A program made the translations under genes and the position numbers. DNA of 64,000 nucleotides from assembly GCF_017744045.1 (NCBI RefSeq), contig NZ_JAGHRD010000021.1. One strand, written 5' to 3'. The stretch is from Pelagimonas sp017744045 (GTDB lineage: Bacteria > Pseudomonadota > Alphaproteobacteria > Rhodobacterales > Rhodobacteraceae). Position 1 is the first letter of the stretch; every line of letters starts with the position of its first letter. The notes beneath the pieces were generated by a model. It was not told the origin of the DNA, ran no database searches, and saw nothing but the letters and a program-made list of their open reading frames with translations. Below, piece by piece: positions 26,668-35,133 of this stretch.

Positions 26668-27573
26668 CTACCTCGCTATCACCGCCCCGATATGCGCGAC
26701 CATGAAATCCATGAACAACCGCGCCTTGGGGTCTTGGCCGCGGCGATGGGTGTAAAGACAGGCCATCTGGATCGGTTCTGGCGGCGTCTCTTGCGCCACG
26801 GCAACCAAAGCCCCGGACGCCAGATGATCCGCCACCTCAAAGACCGGCTTCAGCGCAATCCCCTGCCCAGCCAAGGCCCAATCCGTCAGCACATCCCCGT
26901 CATCAGATTCATAACGCCCCGCCACGCGAAACCGTTTCACCCCCTGCCCCGTCATCAGCGGCCATTGGAATTCCGTCGCGCCGGGAAAACGCAGGTTCAG
27001 GCAGTCATGCCCATCCTCTACCAGGTCCTCGCCAGTTTTGGGCATCCCACGCCGCGCCACATAATCCGGGGCCGCGCAAAGCACGCGCTCCACATCGGCA
27101 ATCTTGCGCATCCGCAGCGTGCTATCCTCGGGCTGGCCCAGGAAAAACGCCAGGTCCAGCCCTTCGGTGGTCAAATCCACTTTGCGATCGGTCAGGCGCA
27201 GGCGCAGGCTGATATCCGGATAGCGCTCCAGAAACTCCGGCACTTTCGGCGCAATCAACCGCCGCCCCACCCCAAGCGGAGCCGCCACATAAAGCGTGCC
27301 CTTGGGGTTGTCGGTGAAATTGACAATCTGCGCCTCGGCCGCCTCCACCGCCTCAAGGATCTCGCTCGCCCCTTGGTAAAATGTCTTGCCCTGTTCCGTC
27401 GGGGTCAGGCTGCGCGTGGTGCGCTGGAACAACCGAACGCCCAAATGATCCTCAAGCTGTGAAATTCTGGACGATGTCACAGCAGGCGACACCCGCAAAT
27501 CCCGCCCAGCCGCCGACATGCTGCCCAGCTCATAGACACGGACAAAGGTACGGATATTATCGAAATAGGACAT
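26668..27573 (-). CDS. LysR-family transcriptional regulator (CrgA-like)
   Basis: 301 aa with an N-terminal winged helix (TFVRVYELGSMSAAGRDLRV, then SSRISQLEDHLGVRLFQRTT) and a standard effector domain. The sequence style matches the CrgA/AaeR subgroup. It is divergent from puuD with 109 nt between starts, so control of the urate hydroxylase gene is plausible but not shown. Confidence 0.88.
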   Translation of the reverse strand: MSYFDNIRTFVRVYELGSMSAAGRDLRVSPAVTSSRISQLEDHLGVRLFQRTTRSLTPTEQGKTFYQGASEILEAVEAAEAQIVNFTDNPKGTLYVAAPLGVGRRLIAPKVPEFLERYPDISLRLRLTDRKVDLTTEGLDLAFFLGQPEDSTLRMRKIADVERVLCAAPDYVARRGMPKTGEDLVEDGHDCLNLRFPGATEFQWPLMTGQGVKRFRVAGRYESDDGDVLTDWALAGQGIALKPVFEVADHLASGALVAVAQETPPEPIQMACLYTHRRGQDPKARLFMDFMVAHIGAVIAR

Positions 27574-27682
27574 TCTTCGGATTTTTTTGATGCTGCTAGG
27601 GGTTTAACTGCAATAGCAGAAGAAAAACGCCACGACTAGACTGCGCCAAAACCGACCGCCGGACCGATATAGGAGAGCCCGC

Positions 27683-28924
27683 ATGTATGATTTCGCCATC
27701 CTCTGGGATTGGATCGCCTTTTCCATCCGTTGGCTGCATGTGATTTGCGCCATGGCCTGGATCGGGGCTTCGTTCTTTTTCATCGCCCTTGATCTCGGGC
27801 TGAAACAGGCACCAAACATGCCCAAAGGCGCGCATGGCGAGGAATGGCAGGTTCATGGCGGCGGGTTTTATCACATCCAGAAATATCTGGTTGCGCCGGA
27901 AAACATGCCCGAGCATCTGATCTGGCACAAATGGCAAAGCTATATCACATGGGTCAGCGGCGCTGCCCTTTTGATGGTTGTCTATTGGGTCGGGGGTGAG
28001 CTGTTTTTGCTTGATCCCAGCAAGGCGGATCTGACCCTTTGGCAAGGGATCTTGATATCGGGCGGTTCGTTAACCCTTGGTTGGCTGGCTTATGATTTCC
28101 TCTGCAAATCTCCGCTGGGGGAAAAGCCGACGCTGTTGATGCTGCTGCTCTTTGTCATTCTGGTGGTCATGAGCTGGGGGTATAACCAGATCTTTACCGG
28201 TCGCGCGGCGCTGCTGCATCTTGGCGCGTTTACGGCAACGATCATGACCGGCAATGTGTTCTTTCAGATCATGCCAAACCAGCGGGTGGTTGTGGCTGAC
28301 CTGATCGCGGGGCGCACGCCTGATGCCAAATACGGCAAGATCGCCAAGCTGCGCTCGACCCATAACAACTATCTGACCTTGCCGGTCGTGTTTCTGATGC
28401 TGGCCAATCACTATCCGCTGGCCTTTGCCACGGAATATAGCTGGATCATTGCCTGTCTGGTCTTTCTGACCGGCGTGACCATCCGGCATTATTTCAACAC
28501 CATGCACGCGACTGGCGCGGGGCCAAATTGGACCTGGCCGGTGACCGTGGTGATCATGCTGCTGATCGCCTGGCTCTCGACCTATCCCGGCGGCGACACC
28601 TATGAGGAGTCTGAGGCCCGCACGCTGAGCGTATTGGAACAAAGCTACGCCGCCGCACCTGGATTTGAAGATGCCTATGACGCGGTGATCAGCAACTGCT
28701 CCATGTGCCATTCCCGCGAACCCGCTTGGGATGGAATGCACTGGGCCCCCAAAGGCGTGGTGCTGGAAACCGAGGCCGATGTTTTGCGTCATGCTGATCA
28801 GATTTACCTCCAGGCCGGGCTGAGCCACGCCATGCCGCCCCCCAGCGCGGTTGAAATGGACATGCAGCAACGTCTTAATATTGTCTCATGGTACCGCGCG
28901 GCGCGAGACGGGGGAGAGGGTTAA
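27683..28924 (+). CDS. puuD: Urate hydroxylase PuuD (membrane, cytochrome c-type)
   Basis: 413 aa with GGAGAG five bases before the ATG. The N-terminal 310 residues are a membrane domain of about 7-8 segments, beginning with the family-typical IRWLHVICAMAWIGASFFFI. The C-terminal part carries a heme c motif CSMCH (about residue 340) and a C-terminal Met/Pro-rich SHAMPPPSAVEMD. PuuD oxidises urate to 5-hydroxyisourate at the membrane, the entry step to the ureide route whose later enzymes lie at both ends of this window. No HIU hydrolase is visible next to it. Confidence 0.9.
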   Translation: MYDFAILWDWIAFSIRWLHVICAMAWIGASFFFIALDLGLKQAPNMPKGAHGEEWQVHGGGFYHIQKYLVAPENMPEHLIWHKWQSYITWVSGAALLMVVYWVGGELFLLDPSKADLTLWQGILISGGSLTLGWLAYDFLCKSPLGEKPTLLMLLLFVILVVMSWGYNQIFTGRAALLHLGAFTATIMTGNVFFQIMPNQRVVVADLIAGRTPDAKYGKIAKLRSTHNNYLTLPVVFLMLANHYPLAFATEYSWIIACLVFLTGVTIRHYFNTMHATGAGPNWTWPVTVVIMLLIAWLSTYPGGDTYEESEARTLSVLEQSYAAAPGFEDAYDAVISNCSMCHSREPAWDGMHWAPKGVVLETEADVLRHADQIYLQAGLSHAMPPPSAVEMDMQQRLNIVSWYRAARDGGEG

Positions 28925-28927
28925 AAA

Positions 28928-28943
28928 GTTGACAGCTGTCAAC
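28928..28943. other. parS partition site 1
   Basis: GTTGACAGCTGTCAAC is a perfect palindrome that fits the RepABC centromere consensus GTTNNCNNNNGNNAAC bound by RepB. The symmetry extends further on both sides (AAAGTT...AACTTT). It lies between the puuD stop and repC. Confidence 0.88.
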
Positions 28944-29004
28944 TTTCTGACCGCTTGAACCGTTTCAACCATTTTCCGTCCCTCAAAAACGATCCCTGCA
29001 AAAA

Positions 29005-29020
29005 GTTGACAGCTGTCAAC
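29005..29020. other. parS partition site 2
   Basis: A second identical GTTGACAGCTGTCAAC palindrome, 77 nt from the first and 2 nt beyond the repC stop. Two adjacent sites downstream of repC are consistent with RepABC partition modules. Confidence 0.88.
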
Positions 29021-29022
29021 TT

Positions 29023-30225
29023 TTAAGACGTCTCACGATTTAGCAATGACATGATCATCGGCCCGGGTGAGAATTTGCCAAGCTGCGCCTTGGCCGTGAG
29101 ACTGCGCAAATATCCTCCGGGATTGCGGATCTCATCCACCCGCTGCAACATCCCAGCCACGACCGACGCCGCACATTCCGAGCCCATAGCCGCCCGCGCT
29201 TCATCCAGCGCTGATCGGCTGATCCCCATCATGCCTGACACAACTTGCGTTGTCTCACACAGATCCCGCCAATCGCGAATGGGGTCTTTGGCATAAGGAA
29301 TGACATCCGGGCACGCCTTGAGAACCAAAGCCAAAGGAACGCGGATCGAGGCAGGGGAATGCTGAGCTTCGCTCTCATCCTTTACAACTTCATTACCTGA
29401 ACGCTCGCTCGCCCCATCGCTTGTTTCCAAGCAATGTTCAGATACAAGAGTATCCTGTTTTGAATTCTGAAACTGGCGCTCAGAATTGACGTCATTGCCG
29501 CTCAGATCTTTTGTTTCAGACACAAGCCCAAGCACCTTTTTCAGCAATCTATCCACATCGGAATGCAACTCTTCCCAGCTTGCGAAATCCAGTTTTCGGC
29601 GCGAGTTGCGGTGTAACAGAGCCAATTGATCCAGGATCTCGTCCCAATTGCCAGGCAGCCCCTCGGCCACGCCATATTCCGCCAGCTTATACGCATCGCG
29701 CTTTTTCAGCATGACAGTTTCGCGCAGCGATTTCAGCCTCGCGGCGGCGTCCTCGGCCGCCTGTGCAGCCTCGGCGATCTCACGCGCGCGCAAGAGCAGG
29801 GGGCGCAGGTCAAAGCCGAAGGCCTGGGTGATCTCGCCACCGCGATCACGACGGGCATAGCGCTTGCCGTTGGGGCTGTCCTGGCGAGTGATGAGACCGG
29901 AACGCACCAAGGCAGCGAGGTGCCGGCGCAGGGTGCTTTCGGCCATGCCATGGGCGCGCTCTGAGAGGGCACGATTGGAGGGAAAAACAGTCAGCGTTTC
30001 ACCAGAATCCAGAGACTGTTCCGGCAGAAAACTGAGCAAAGCGTTCAAAACCCCCAGCTCACGATCCGTTACACCAAAGGCCAGCCGCCCGGTGCAAAGC
30101 TGACGAAAGAGCTGCCATTTATCCACCCGCGGAACCGGGGCAGGGCCGCGGGCGGCGCGGGCATTTTCCAGCAGGCCAGCCGTGACCGGCCGCTGCCCGA
30201 AAGGCGTCGTTGCATGATAGGTCAT
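29023..30225 (-). CDS. repC: Replication initiator RepC
   Basis: 400 aa, the usual RepC length. The N-terminal half contains the winged-helix DNA-binding region (LSFLPEQSLDSGETLTVFPS, SERAHGMAESTLRRHLAALV, then GLITRQDSPNGKRY). The C-terminal part has the conserved GYLRSLTAKA(Q)LG(K)FS segment. RepC starts replication; the origin of repABC plasmids lies inside repC in known cases. There is no clear ribosome site, consistent with repression by the countertranscript RNA encoded upstream. Third gene of the repABC set. Confidence 0.92.
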   Translation of the reverse strand: MTYHATTPFGQRPVTAGLLENARAARGPAPVPRVDKWQLFRQLCTGRLAFGVTDRELGVLNALLSFLPEQSLDSGETLTVFPSNRALSERAHGMAESTLRRHLAALVRSGLITRQDSPNGKRYARRDRGGEITQAFGFDLRPLLLRAREIAEAAQAAEDAAARLKSLRETVMLKKRDAYKLAEYGVAEGLPGNWDEILDQLALLHRNSRRKLDFASWEELHSDVDRLLKKVLGLVSETKDLSGNDVNSERQFQNSKQDTLVSEHCLETSDGASERSGNEVVKDESEAQHSPASIRVPLALVLKACPDVIPYAKDPIRDWRDLCETTQVVSGMMGISRSALDEARAAMGSECAASVVAGMLQRVDEIRNPGGYLRSLTAKAQLGKFSPGPMIMSLLNRETS

Positions 30226-30273
30226 TTATTTTCACAAAGCGCAAAAATCTGGTCGCCCAAGGGCGTTCGGCAG

Positions 30274-30303
30274 TTGACAGCCGGACAGTGAAAGACCTAG
30301 ATT
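30274..30303 (+). promoter_or_regulatory. Promoter of the countertranscript RNA
   Basis: TTGACA at 30274-30279 and CTAGAT at 30297-30302 are separated by 17 nt (or TAGATT with 18), pointing along the plus strand, opposite to repB-repC. A start near 30309 is predicted. Confidence 0.7.
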
Positions 30304-30308
30304 CGTAA

Positions 30309-30365
30309 TTGTCTAGAGAACGAACGGGCCTTCTGGGATTTGCTTCCTGGGGGGCTCTTTCTTTT
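30309..30365 (+). ncRNA. repABC countertranscript RNA (ctRNA, incompatibility determinant)
   Basis: In the repB-repC gap and transcribed against the operon, a predicted RNA of about 55 nt runs from the TTGACA promoter to a terminator. The terminator is a 13-bp stem (30326-30338 with 30345-30357, several G-U pairs) with loop TTTGCT, then TTTCTTTTT. In known repABC plasmids this RNA blocks repC translation and sets incompatibility. Ends are predicted, not measured. Confidence 0.75.
30326..30365 (+). terminator. Terminator of the ctRNA
   Basis: The GGGCCTTCTGGGA stem pairs with TCCTGGGGGGCTC around a six-base loop and is followed by a T-rich tract at 30358-30365. Confidence 0.75.
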
Positions 30366-30405
30366 TACGCGGGCTGTGCCTCCTGTTTTTTATGCTCTTG
30401 GGCCA

Positions 30406-31446
30406 TTATTGACCCGCCTCATCATCGCTCTGGCTGATCCAGTCGCGATAGATCTCTTCGAGGTTCTCCACCAACCAATCGCCAAACTTGCCCTCACCGG
30501 TGCGGGGCACGGTCAGCACGACCTCGGATTCCTTTTGCAGCGCCTTGGCAATTTCAAAGCCGTTGCTGCTGGTGATATGCGTTGTGCGACCACGCGGGGC
30601 AGGGGGCTTGGCCGGTTTTGGGCCATCGCCGACGCCACACATTTTCAACGCCATTTCAAACTTTTCCGCCGAGCTCTGACCACCGGCCAAAACCTCAACC
30701 TCATTGGCGAGCCGGTCGGAGGTGAGAAAGCGTTCCTCCATCTCATCCGCCAAAACCGCCCAGCGGTCGCGCCCGATACCAGGGGCCGAGCCAATGGTGC
30801 GCACAAGGGGGATACCAACCCTATCGACAATGGAAAACATACGTGAAATCAATGTCTTATCTATGGACAAAGCATCACAGATCACCTTGCGCTTGTACCC
30901 CGCCTCGCGCATCTGATGGGCGAAATGACACTTTTCGATAAAGGTCAGGTCGCGCCGCGCGGAGTTTTCCTGACCCTGCGCCATGACCAGCGCGTCATCA
31001 TCCAACTCTCGCACCAGCGCCTTGACCGGGATGCCAAGATCACGCAGCGCCAGAACCCGGCGACGGCCATAGACGATCTGATAGGGATGTTTGCCATCGG
31101 AATGCGGGCGGACCAGAACCGGAACCTGCTGGCCATATTCCTGGATCGAGGCCATCAGCGCCTGATGTTCAGCCTCGTCATGTTCCAGACGATCCGACAG
31201 GCCGCCATTGGTGATCTCAAACGGATCAATCTCAAGCACTGAGCGGCTTTTGAGTTGAGCAATGGACTGGCTGACCGCCCCAATCGCCCCGGTGGAGCGA
31301 CGCGGGCGGGCCGGGTCGATCTGATCGCCGTCTTTGGCAGAGTTAGAGACTGTTTTGGAGTCTGAAGCAGGGGAGGGGGCCTTGGCCTCGTCCTTGGGGG
31401 CTGTTGCCTCATCCATCAATCCCTGAAGCAGGTTCTTGCGTGCCAT
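30406..31446 (-). CDS. repB: Partition protein RepB (ParB-like)
   Basis: 346 aa from the ATG at 31446 (MARKNLLQGLMDEA), one base after the repA stop. The ParB nuclease/CTPase-like region is visible (EYGQQVPVLVRPHSDGKHPY, IVYGRRRVLALRDLG, ENSARRDLTFIEKC), followed by a helix-turn-helix (RKVICDALSIDKTLISRMFS). RepB binds the two parS palindromes beyond repC. A longer frame to 31491 overlaps repA and is not needed. Confidence 0.92.
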   Translation of the reverse strand: MARKNLLQGLMDEATAPKDEAKAPSPASDSKTVSNSAKDGDQIDPARPRRSTGAIGAVSQSIAQLKSRSVLEIDPFEITNGGLSDRLEHDEAEHQALMASIQEYGQQVPVLVRPHSDGKHPYQIVYGRRRVLALRDLGIPVKALVRELDDDALVMAQGQENSARRDLTFIEKCHFAHQMREAGYKRKVICDALSIDKTLISRMFSIVDRVGIPLVRTIGSAPGIGRDRWAVLADEMEERFLTSDRLANEVEVLAGGQSSAEKFEMALKMCGVGDGPKPAKPPAPRGRTTHITSSNGFEIAKALQKESEVVLTVPRTGEGKFGDWLVENLEEIYRDWISQSDDEAGQ

Positions 31447-31447
31447 A

Positions 31448-32626
31448 TCAGCGCCCCCATGCCTGTTGCATGAGGCCGGTGATTTCACCATTCACCGCAT
31501 TGATCGATTCAATGGCGCGTTCATAGGTGGAACGGGTAAAGGCGGTTTTTTCGACCTCATAAAGTGTCTGTTTGGTGATCCCCGCGTCAGATATGGCGGT
31601 GGATTTCAGCACCGTGTTGTTCAGCACATGTTCGCCAAACATCGAGCGCATGAACGATACCATCTGGTTTTGCGGGCCATCGCCGGGCTCGTAGCGCGTC
31701 ACCACATAGCGCAGCCAGTCATAAGACATATCACCCCCGGCCTCGGCCACGACCCCAAGCAGGTTGGATGTCATCAGCAGGAACTGACACATGGACATCA
31801 CATCGAGCATTTGGGGATGAACAGTGACTAATACGGCGGTGGCGGCGGACAGGGCCGACATGGTGAGAAAGCCCAACTGCGGCGGACAATCCATGACCAC
31901 CACGTCATAATCGGCTTCGACGGAGGCCAGGGCTTCGCCGACGCGGGTAAAGAACAGCGACCCCTCGCGGTCGACCAGAGCCCGGGGGGTTTCGTGTTCA
32001 AATTCCATCAGGTCGAGATTGCCAGGGACAATGTCGAGATTGGTGAAATAGGTCTTGTGAATGATGTCGCGCAGCGGCACCGGGTCGTCATAGCGGATCG
32101 CATCATACAGAGTGCCACCATCCAGCAGGTCAAATTCCGGCTGGAACCCGTGCAGGGCCGAGAAACTGGCCTGCGGGTCAAGGTCAATCGCCAGAACGCG
32201 ATAACCATCCAGCGCCATTTTCTGCGCCAGATGGGCGGAGGTGGTGGTTTTGCCCGACCCGCCCTTGAAGTTGATCACAGTGATCACCTGCAGCTTATCC
32301 CCCTCGCGACGCCCCGGCAGATAGGTGCCCGGCGATTTTGCGCCTTGTTCGAGAAGGGTGCGCAGGGCCTGGATGTCTTGTGGGGAATAGTACCGTCGCC
32401 CGCCAGCGCGGATTTCCGGCTGTGGGCCGCGCCCCTCAAGATGGAGCTTGCGAAGATAGGCATCCTTGACCCCCAGAAGGGCCGCAACCTCACCGGAGGT
32501 GAAGGTGCGCAGGGTGCGTTGCGCATTGGGGGGGAAGAGCTGGGCGCGATGCGCCTGCAGCCGTTCGGAAAGTTTTTGTGCATGATCCCCCACAAGGGTA
32601 TCAATGCGAAGGGTTGTATCCTTCAT
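31448..32626 (-). CDS. repA: Partition ATPase RepA (ParA-like)
   Basis: 392 aa. An N-terminal MerR-like winged segment (TSGEVAALLGVKDAYLRKLH) precedes a ParA ATPase with deviant Walker A FKGGSGKTTTSAHLAQKM (about 119-136) and the DCPPQLGFLTMSA Walker B region. RepA separates plasmid copies and represses the operon with RepB. The upstream gap holds a GGCCCCG-TTTT-CGGGGTC hairpin at 32653-32670. Confidence 0.93.
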   Translation of the reverse strand: MKDTTLRIDTLVGDHAQKLSERLQAHRAQLFPPNAQRTLRTFTSGEVAALLGVKDAYLRKLHLEGRGPQPEIRAGGRRYYSPQDIQALRTLLEQGAKSPGTYLPGRREGDKLQVITVINFKGGSGKTTTSAHLAQKMALDGYRVLAIDLDPQASFSALHGFQPEFDLLDGGTLYDAIRYDDPVPLRDIIHKTYFTNLDIVPGNLDLMEFEHETPRALVDREGSLFFTRVGEALASVEADYDVVVMDCPPQLGFLTMSALSAATAVLVTVHPQMLDVMSMCQFLLMTSNLLGVVAEAGGDMSYDWLRYVVTRYEPGDGPQNQMVSFMRSMFGEHVLNNTVLKSTAISDAGITKQTLYEVEKTAFTRSTYERAIESINAVNGEITGLMQQAWGR

Positions 32627-32789
32627 CTGGCCACCGCCTTGCCTCTGTTTATGGCCCCGTTTTCGGGGTCTTTATCTTGGTGTTTTGCGCGATCCGGCCG
32701 GGCCTGACCACTGCAAAGTTACGCTATTGGGCGTTTTATTCACTTTTCTCCGTAAATAAGTCGCGCAAAATTGCGATTCTGGCAAGAGG

Positions 32790-32810
32790 TTTTCCACAGC
32801 TTGTGGATGA
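32790..32810. other. Inverted pair of DnaA-box-like sequences
   Basis: TTTTCCACA (32790-32798) and TGTGGATGA (32802-32810) are inverted around GCT. Each differs from the DnaA box TTATCCACA by one position. The pair lies upstream of repA, in the gap before the prepilin peptidase gene. Confidence 0.45.
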
Positions 32811-32865
32811 CTTGGCCTATAGCACAAGAGCCGATAGGGTGTTTTGGCGGGAAAAGGGGGCCGGG

Positions 32866-33384
32866 ATGAAGCTGGGATTGCTGATTGCGATACATATCAG
32901 TCTCTATACCGGCCTGTTTTGGCTTTTCCCCTATCGCGAGCTGGGTTTTGCGCTGGGAATTGGGAGCGTGATGATCTGGATCAGCGTCTGGGACATGCTG
33001 ACCTTTGAGATCCCCGATAGCGCAACGGCCATGTTGGCGCTGCTGGCGGCGGCCTGGCTTTGGTTCGCGCGCCCGGTGATGATTTGGGACCATATCGCCG
33101 GGGGCGTGATCTGGCCGCTGCTGTTCTGGGGCATCGCGGCGCTGTTTGAACGGCTGCGCGGCGAGGTGGGCCTGGGCTTTGGCGATGTGAAGCTGATGTT
33201 GCCGATTGGCCTGTTATGTGGCGCGTTGGCGAGCGTGCATGTGGTGCTGATCGCCTCGCTGGCCGGGGTGCTGTTGATGGGGATCAACGGGGTTTTGCGC
33301 CGGGATAGGGTCGAAAACCAAGCTTTGGCGCTGGGGCCGTTTCTGGTCGCCTCGGGCTGGGCGGTCTGGCTGGCGCTGGGGTAG
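32866..33384 (+). CDS. gspO: Prepilin peptidase, catalytic-domain-only (A24A type)
   Basis: 173 aa from the ATG at 32866 (MKLGLLIAIHISLY), after GGGGG; the frame is open much further upstream but without coding character. The six hydrophobic segments and the two catalytic aspartates are visible, in SVWDMLTFEIPD and in GFGDVKLMLPIG. The N-terminal methyltransferase domain of full-length GspO/PilD is absent. It precedes gspG, whose product needs cleavage by such an enzyme. Confidence 0.82.
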   Translation: MKLGLLIAIHISLYTGLFWLFPYRELGFALGIGSVMIWISVWDMLTFEIPDSATAMLALLAAAWLWFARPVMIWDHIAGGVIWPLLFWGIAALFERLRGEVGLGFGDVKLMLPIGLLCGALASVHVVLIASLAGVLLMGINGVLRRDRVENQALALGPFLVASGWAVWLALG

Positions 33385-33462
33385 AGACGGGGTAAATGCG
33401 GTGCGGGGCTTGCGCGGCGGGCGGGTTTGCGCTTTGGTCAGCGCGAATAAAGGACCGATTTT

Positions 33463-33897
33463 ATGATGATGACTTCTCGCCAGATTGTTGACCAACAAAA
33501 ACGCCGTGGGGCGACCATTCTGGAGGTGCTGGTGGTGCTGGCGATCATTGCGATGATTGCTGCCGTGGTGGGGCCGCGTCTGGTGGGGTATCTCGGCAAG
33601 GCGAAATCGGAAACCGCCGCGCTGCAGATCGAGCAGATCGGCAATGCCTTGCAGCTGTTTTACATCGATACGGGCCGCTATCCGTCGCGCGAAGAGGGGC
33701 TGGCGGTGCTGTTCACCGCGCCTGCGGCCAGCCCGGATTGGTCCGGCCCCTATCTGGAGGCCGAAGAGGCGCTGAGCGATCCCTGGGGACGGGCCTATTT
33801 GTACGAACCGCCAACCGACAACGGCAACTTCAAGGTCGAAAGCCTGGGGCGCGACGGGGTGCGTGGCGGCAGCGGCGAGGATGCGGATCTGAGCTGA
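33463..33897 (+). CDS. gspG: Type II secretion major pseudopilin GspG
   Basis: 144 aa with AAAGGA before the ATG. The prepilin cleavage signal RRG-ATILEVLVVLAIIAMI has the usual Glu at +5 and a hydrophobic helix. The C-terminal domain has the GspG pattern GRYPSREEGLAVL, DPWGRAYLYEPP and the Asp-rich end GEDADLS that binds calcium in homologues. It forms the pseudopilus shaft. It follows the peptidase gene by 78 nt; the other minor pseudopilins are on the opposite strand downstream. Confidence 0.92.
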   Translation: MMMTSRQIVDQQKRRGATILEVLVVLAIIAMIAAVVGPRLVGYLGKAKSETAALQIEQIGNALQLFYIDTGRYPSREEGLAVLFTAPAASPDWSGPYLEAEEALSDPWGRAYLYEPPTDNGNFKVESLGRDGVRGGSGEDADLS

Positions 33898-33913
33898 TTC
33901 TGGGAGAGCGCGA

Positions 33914-34330
33914 ATGATTGGCTATGTGACTGTCGGAGTGGATGATCTGGGTTCCGCCAAACGGTTTTATAACGCCTTTCTGCCCGCGCTTGGCTACGGA
34001 TTCAGCGAAGGACCCGAGGGGCTGAGCTATGCCTTGCCCGTGGCCGAGGGCGAGCGCCCCATTTCGCCGGATTTCTACGTGAAACCGCCCTTTGACGGGC
34101 AAAGGGCGTCAAACGGGAACGGCACCATGGTGGCCTTTGAGGCCCAAAGCCAGCAGCAGGTGCGCGATTTACACGCCGCCGCGCTGAAGGCCGGGGGCAA
34201 AGACGAAGGCGCGCCGGGATTTCGCGCGGATTACGGCGCGCATTTCTACGTGGCCTATCTGCGCGACCCGCAAGGCAACAAGATCGCGCTGTATTCCAGT
34301 GACCCGAACGAACCGGGGCGGGAGGGGTGA
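33914..34330 (+). CDS. VOC-fold (glyoxalase/bleomycin-resistance-like) protein
   Basis: 138 aa, one VOC module pair: MIGYVTVGVDDLGSAKRFYN at the start and VAYLRDPQGNKIALYSS at the end are typical. The family covers lyases, dioxygenases and binding proteins. It starts 16 nt after gspG with a GGGAGAG ribosome site, so it is probably carried on the gspG transcript by chance rather than as a secretion component. Confidence 0.82.
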   Translation: MIGYVTVGVDDLGSAKRFYNAFLPALGYGFSEGPEGLSYALPVAEGERPISPDFYVKPPFDGQRASNGNGTMVAFEAQSQQQVRDLHAAALKAGGKDEGAPGFRADYGAHFYVAYLRDPQGNKIALYSSDPNEPGREG

Positions 34331-34347
34331 CTCTAAGCATTGATGCG

Positions 34348-34493
34348 CCGGATCGCCTGCGATCCGGTTCGCGCTCATGCCAAAGGCATGCTTTCAGCAT
34401 GACCCCGCCCGTCAAACCAAAGGTTTGCCTTCGACAAAGCGGCGGGCGCGAACCTTGTGGTTGCTACCTATCTATGTCGCGGATCTCAGCTCC
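34348..34493. repeat. Dispersed nested-hairpin repeat, copy 3
   Basis: CCGGATCGCCTGCGATCCGG is followed by TTCGCGCT, the insert CATGCCAAAGGCATGCTTTC, CAGCATGACCCCGCC, the CAAACCAAAGGTTTG palindrome and GGCGGGCGCGAACC. A GGATCTCAGCTCC end sequence lies at 34481-34493. It sits between the convergent VOC and gspJ genes. Confidence 0.75.
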
Positions 34494-34509
34494 GAGTAAC
34501 TATAGAAAC

Positions 34510-35133
34510 TCACGGCTGCACCCCCAACCGCAGGCGCACCACGAAATCCGGCCAGTCCGGCGTGCTGCCGGGGGCGGCGGTGATGCGGATGGCTTGGGGG
34601 AGGTTGGGGTCTGAGGTCGGCCAGGTGTTTTGCCAGGCCGGGGGCGAGGCTGCAGTGTTGTAATAGGCAAAGCGCAAATCAGTCACTGTTTCGGCCAAAA
34701 TGCGGGTTTCGCTGCGCATCACCGCGCCAAGATCGCTGAATTGATCGACCTGCATCACCAGGGTTTCGCCGTCCAGACGCACCGCCACACGCAGCCCCGC
34801 TGCGTCAGGCGCAAGGCCGGAGGTGGCCAGCGAGGTAAAGCGGAACCCCTCGGGCTGTCCGGAAAATCCGGTCTCAAAGGGCAACATCAAAAAGGGCACG
34901 GCGGCCTTGTGCAGGTAGCTGCGCAGATGCAGGCGGGCGGTGATGGGCGTGCTGGTATTGTCTAGCTCTTGACTGCGATCATAGACCCGCAGGGACAGGC
35001 CGAGACTGGAGGCAATCGCCGCAGAAATCGCGGCGAGCAGGGCCAAGGACAAGAGCAGCTCAAACAGGCTGAGACCGGCGCGGGAACTGCGGGGCAGGGG
35101 GGTAGACTGCGGGTGAGAGCGGCGGAAGATCAT
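34510..35133 (-). CDS. gspJ: Type II secretion minor pseudopilin GspJ
   Basis: 207 aa with prepilin signal RAG-LSLFELLLSLALLAAI (Glu +5) and an extended C-terminal beta-rich domain ending in IRITAAPGSTPDWPDFVVRL, as in GspJ. It overlaps gspI by 4 nt. GspI, J and K form the tip of the pseudopilus; gspK is not visible here. Confidence 0.78.
   Translation of the reverse strand: MIFRRSHPQSTPLPRSSRAGLSLFELLLSLALLAAISAAIASSLGLSLRVYDRSQELDNTSTPITARLHLRSYLHKAAVPFLMLPFETGFSGQPEGFRFTSLATSGLAPDAAGLRVAVRLDGETLVMQVDQFSDLGAVMRSETRILAETVTDLRFAYYNTAASPPAWQNTWPTSDPNLPQAIRITAAPGSTPDWPDFVVRLRLGVQP

Noticed and set aside
28925..29022. A transposon-end inverted repeat around puuD/repC
   Set aside because: The two identical palindromes fit RepABC parS sites; no transposase or target duplication is visible.
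30274..30290. A third parS site in the repB-repC gap (GTTGACAG...)
   Set aside because: Only one half-site matches; the second half is missing. The TTGACA is better read as the ctRNA -35 box.
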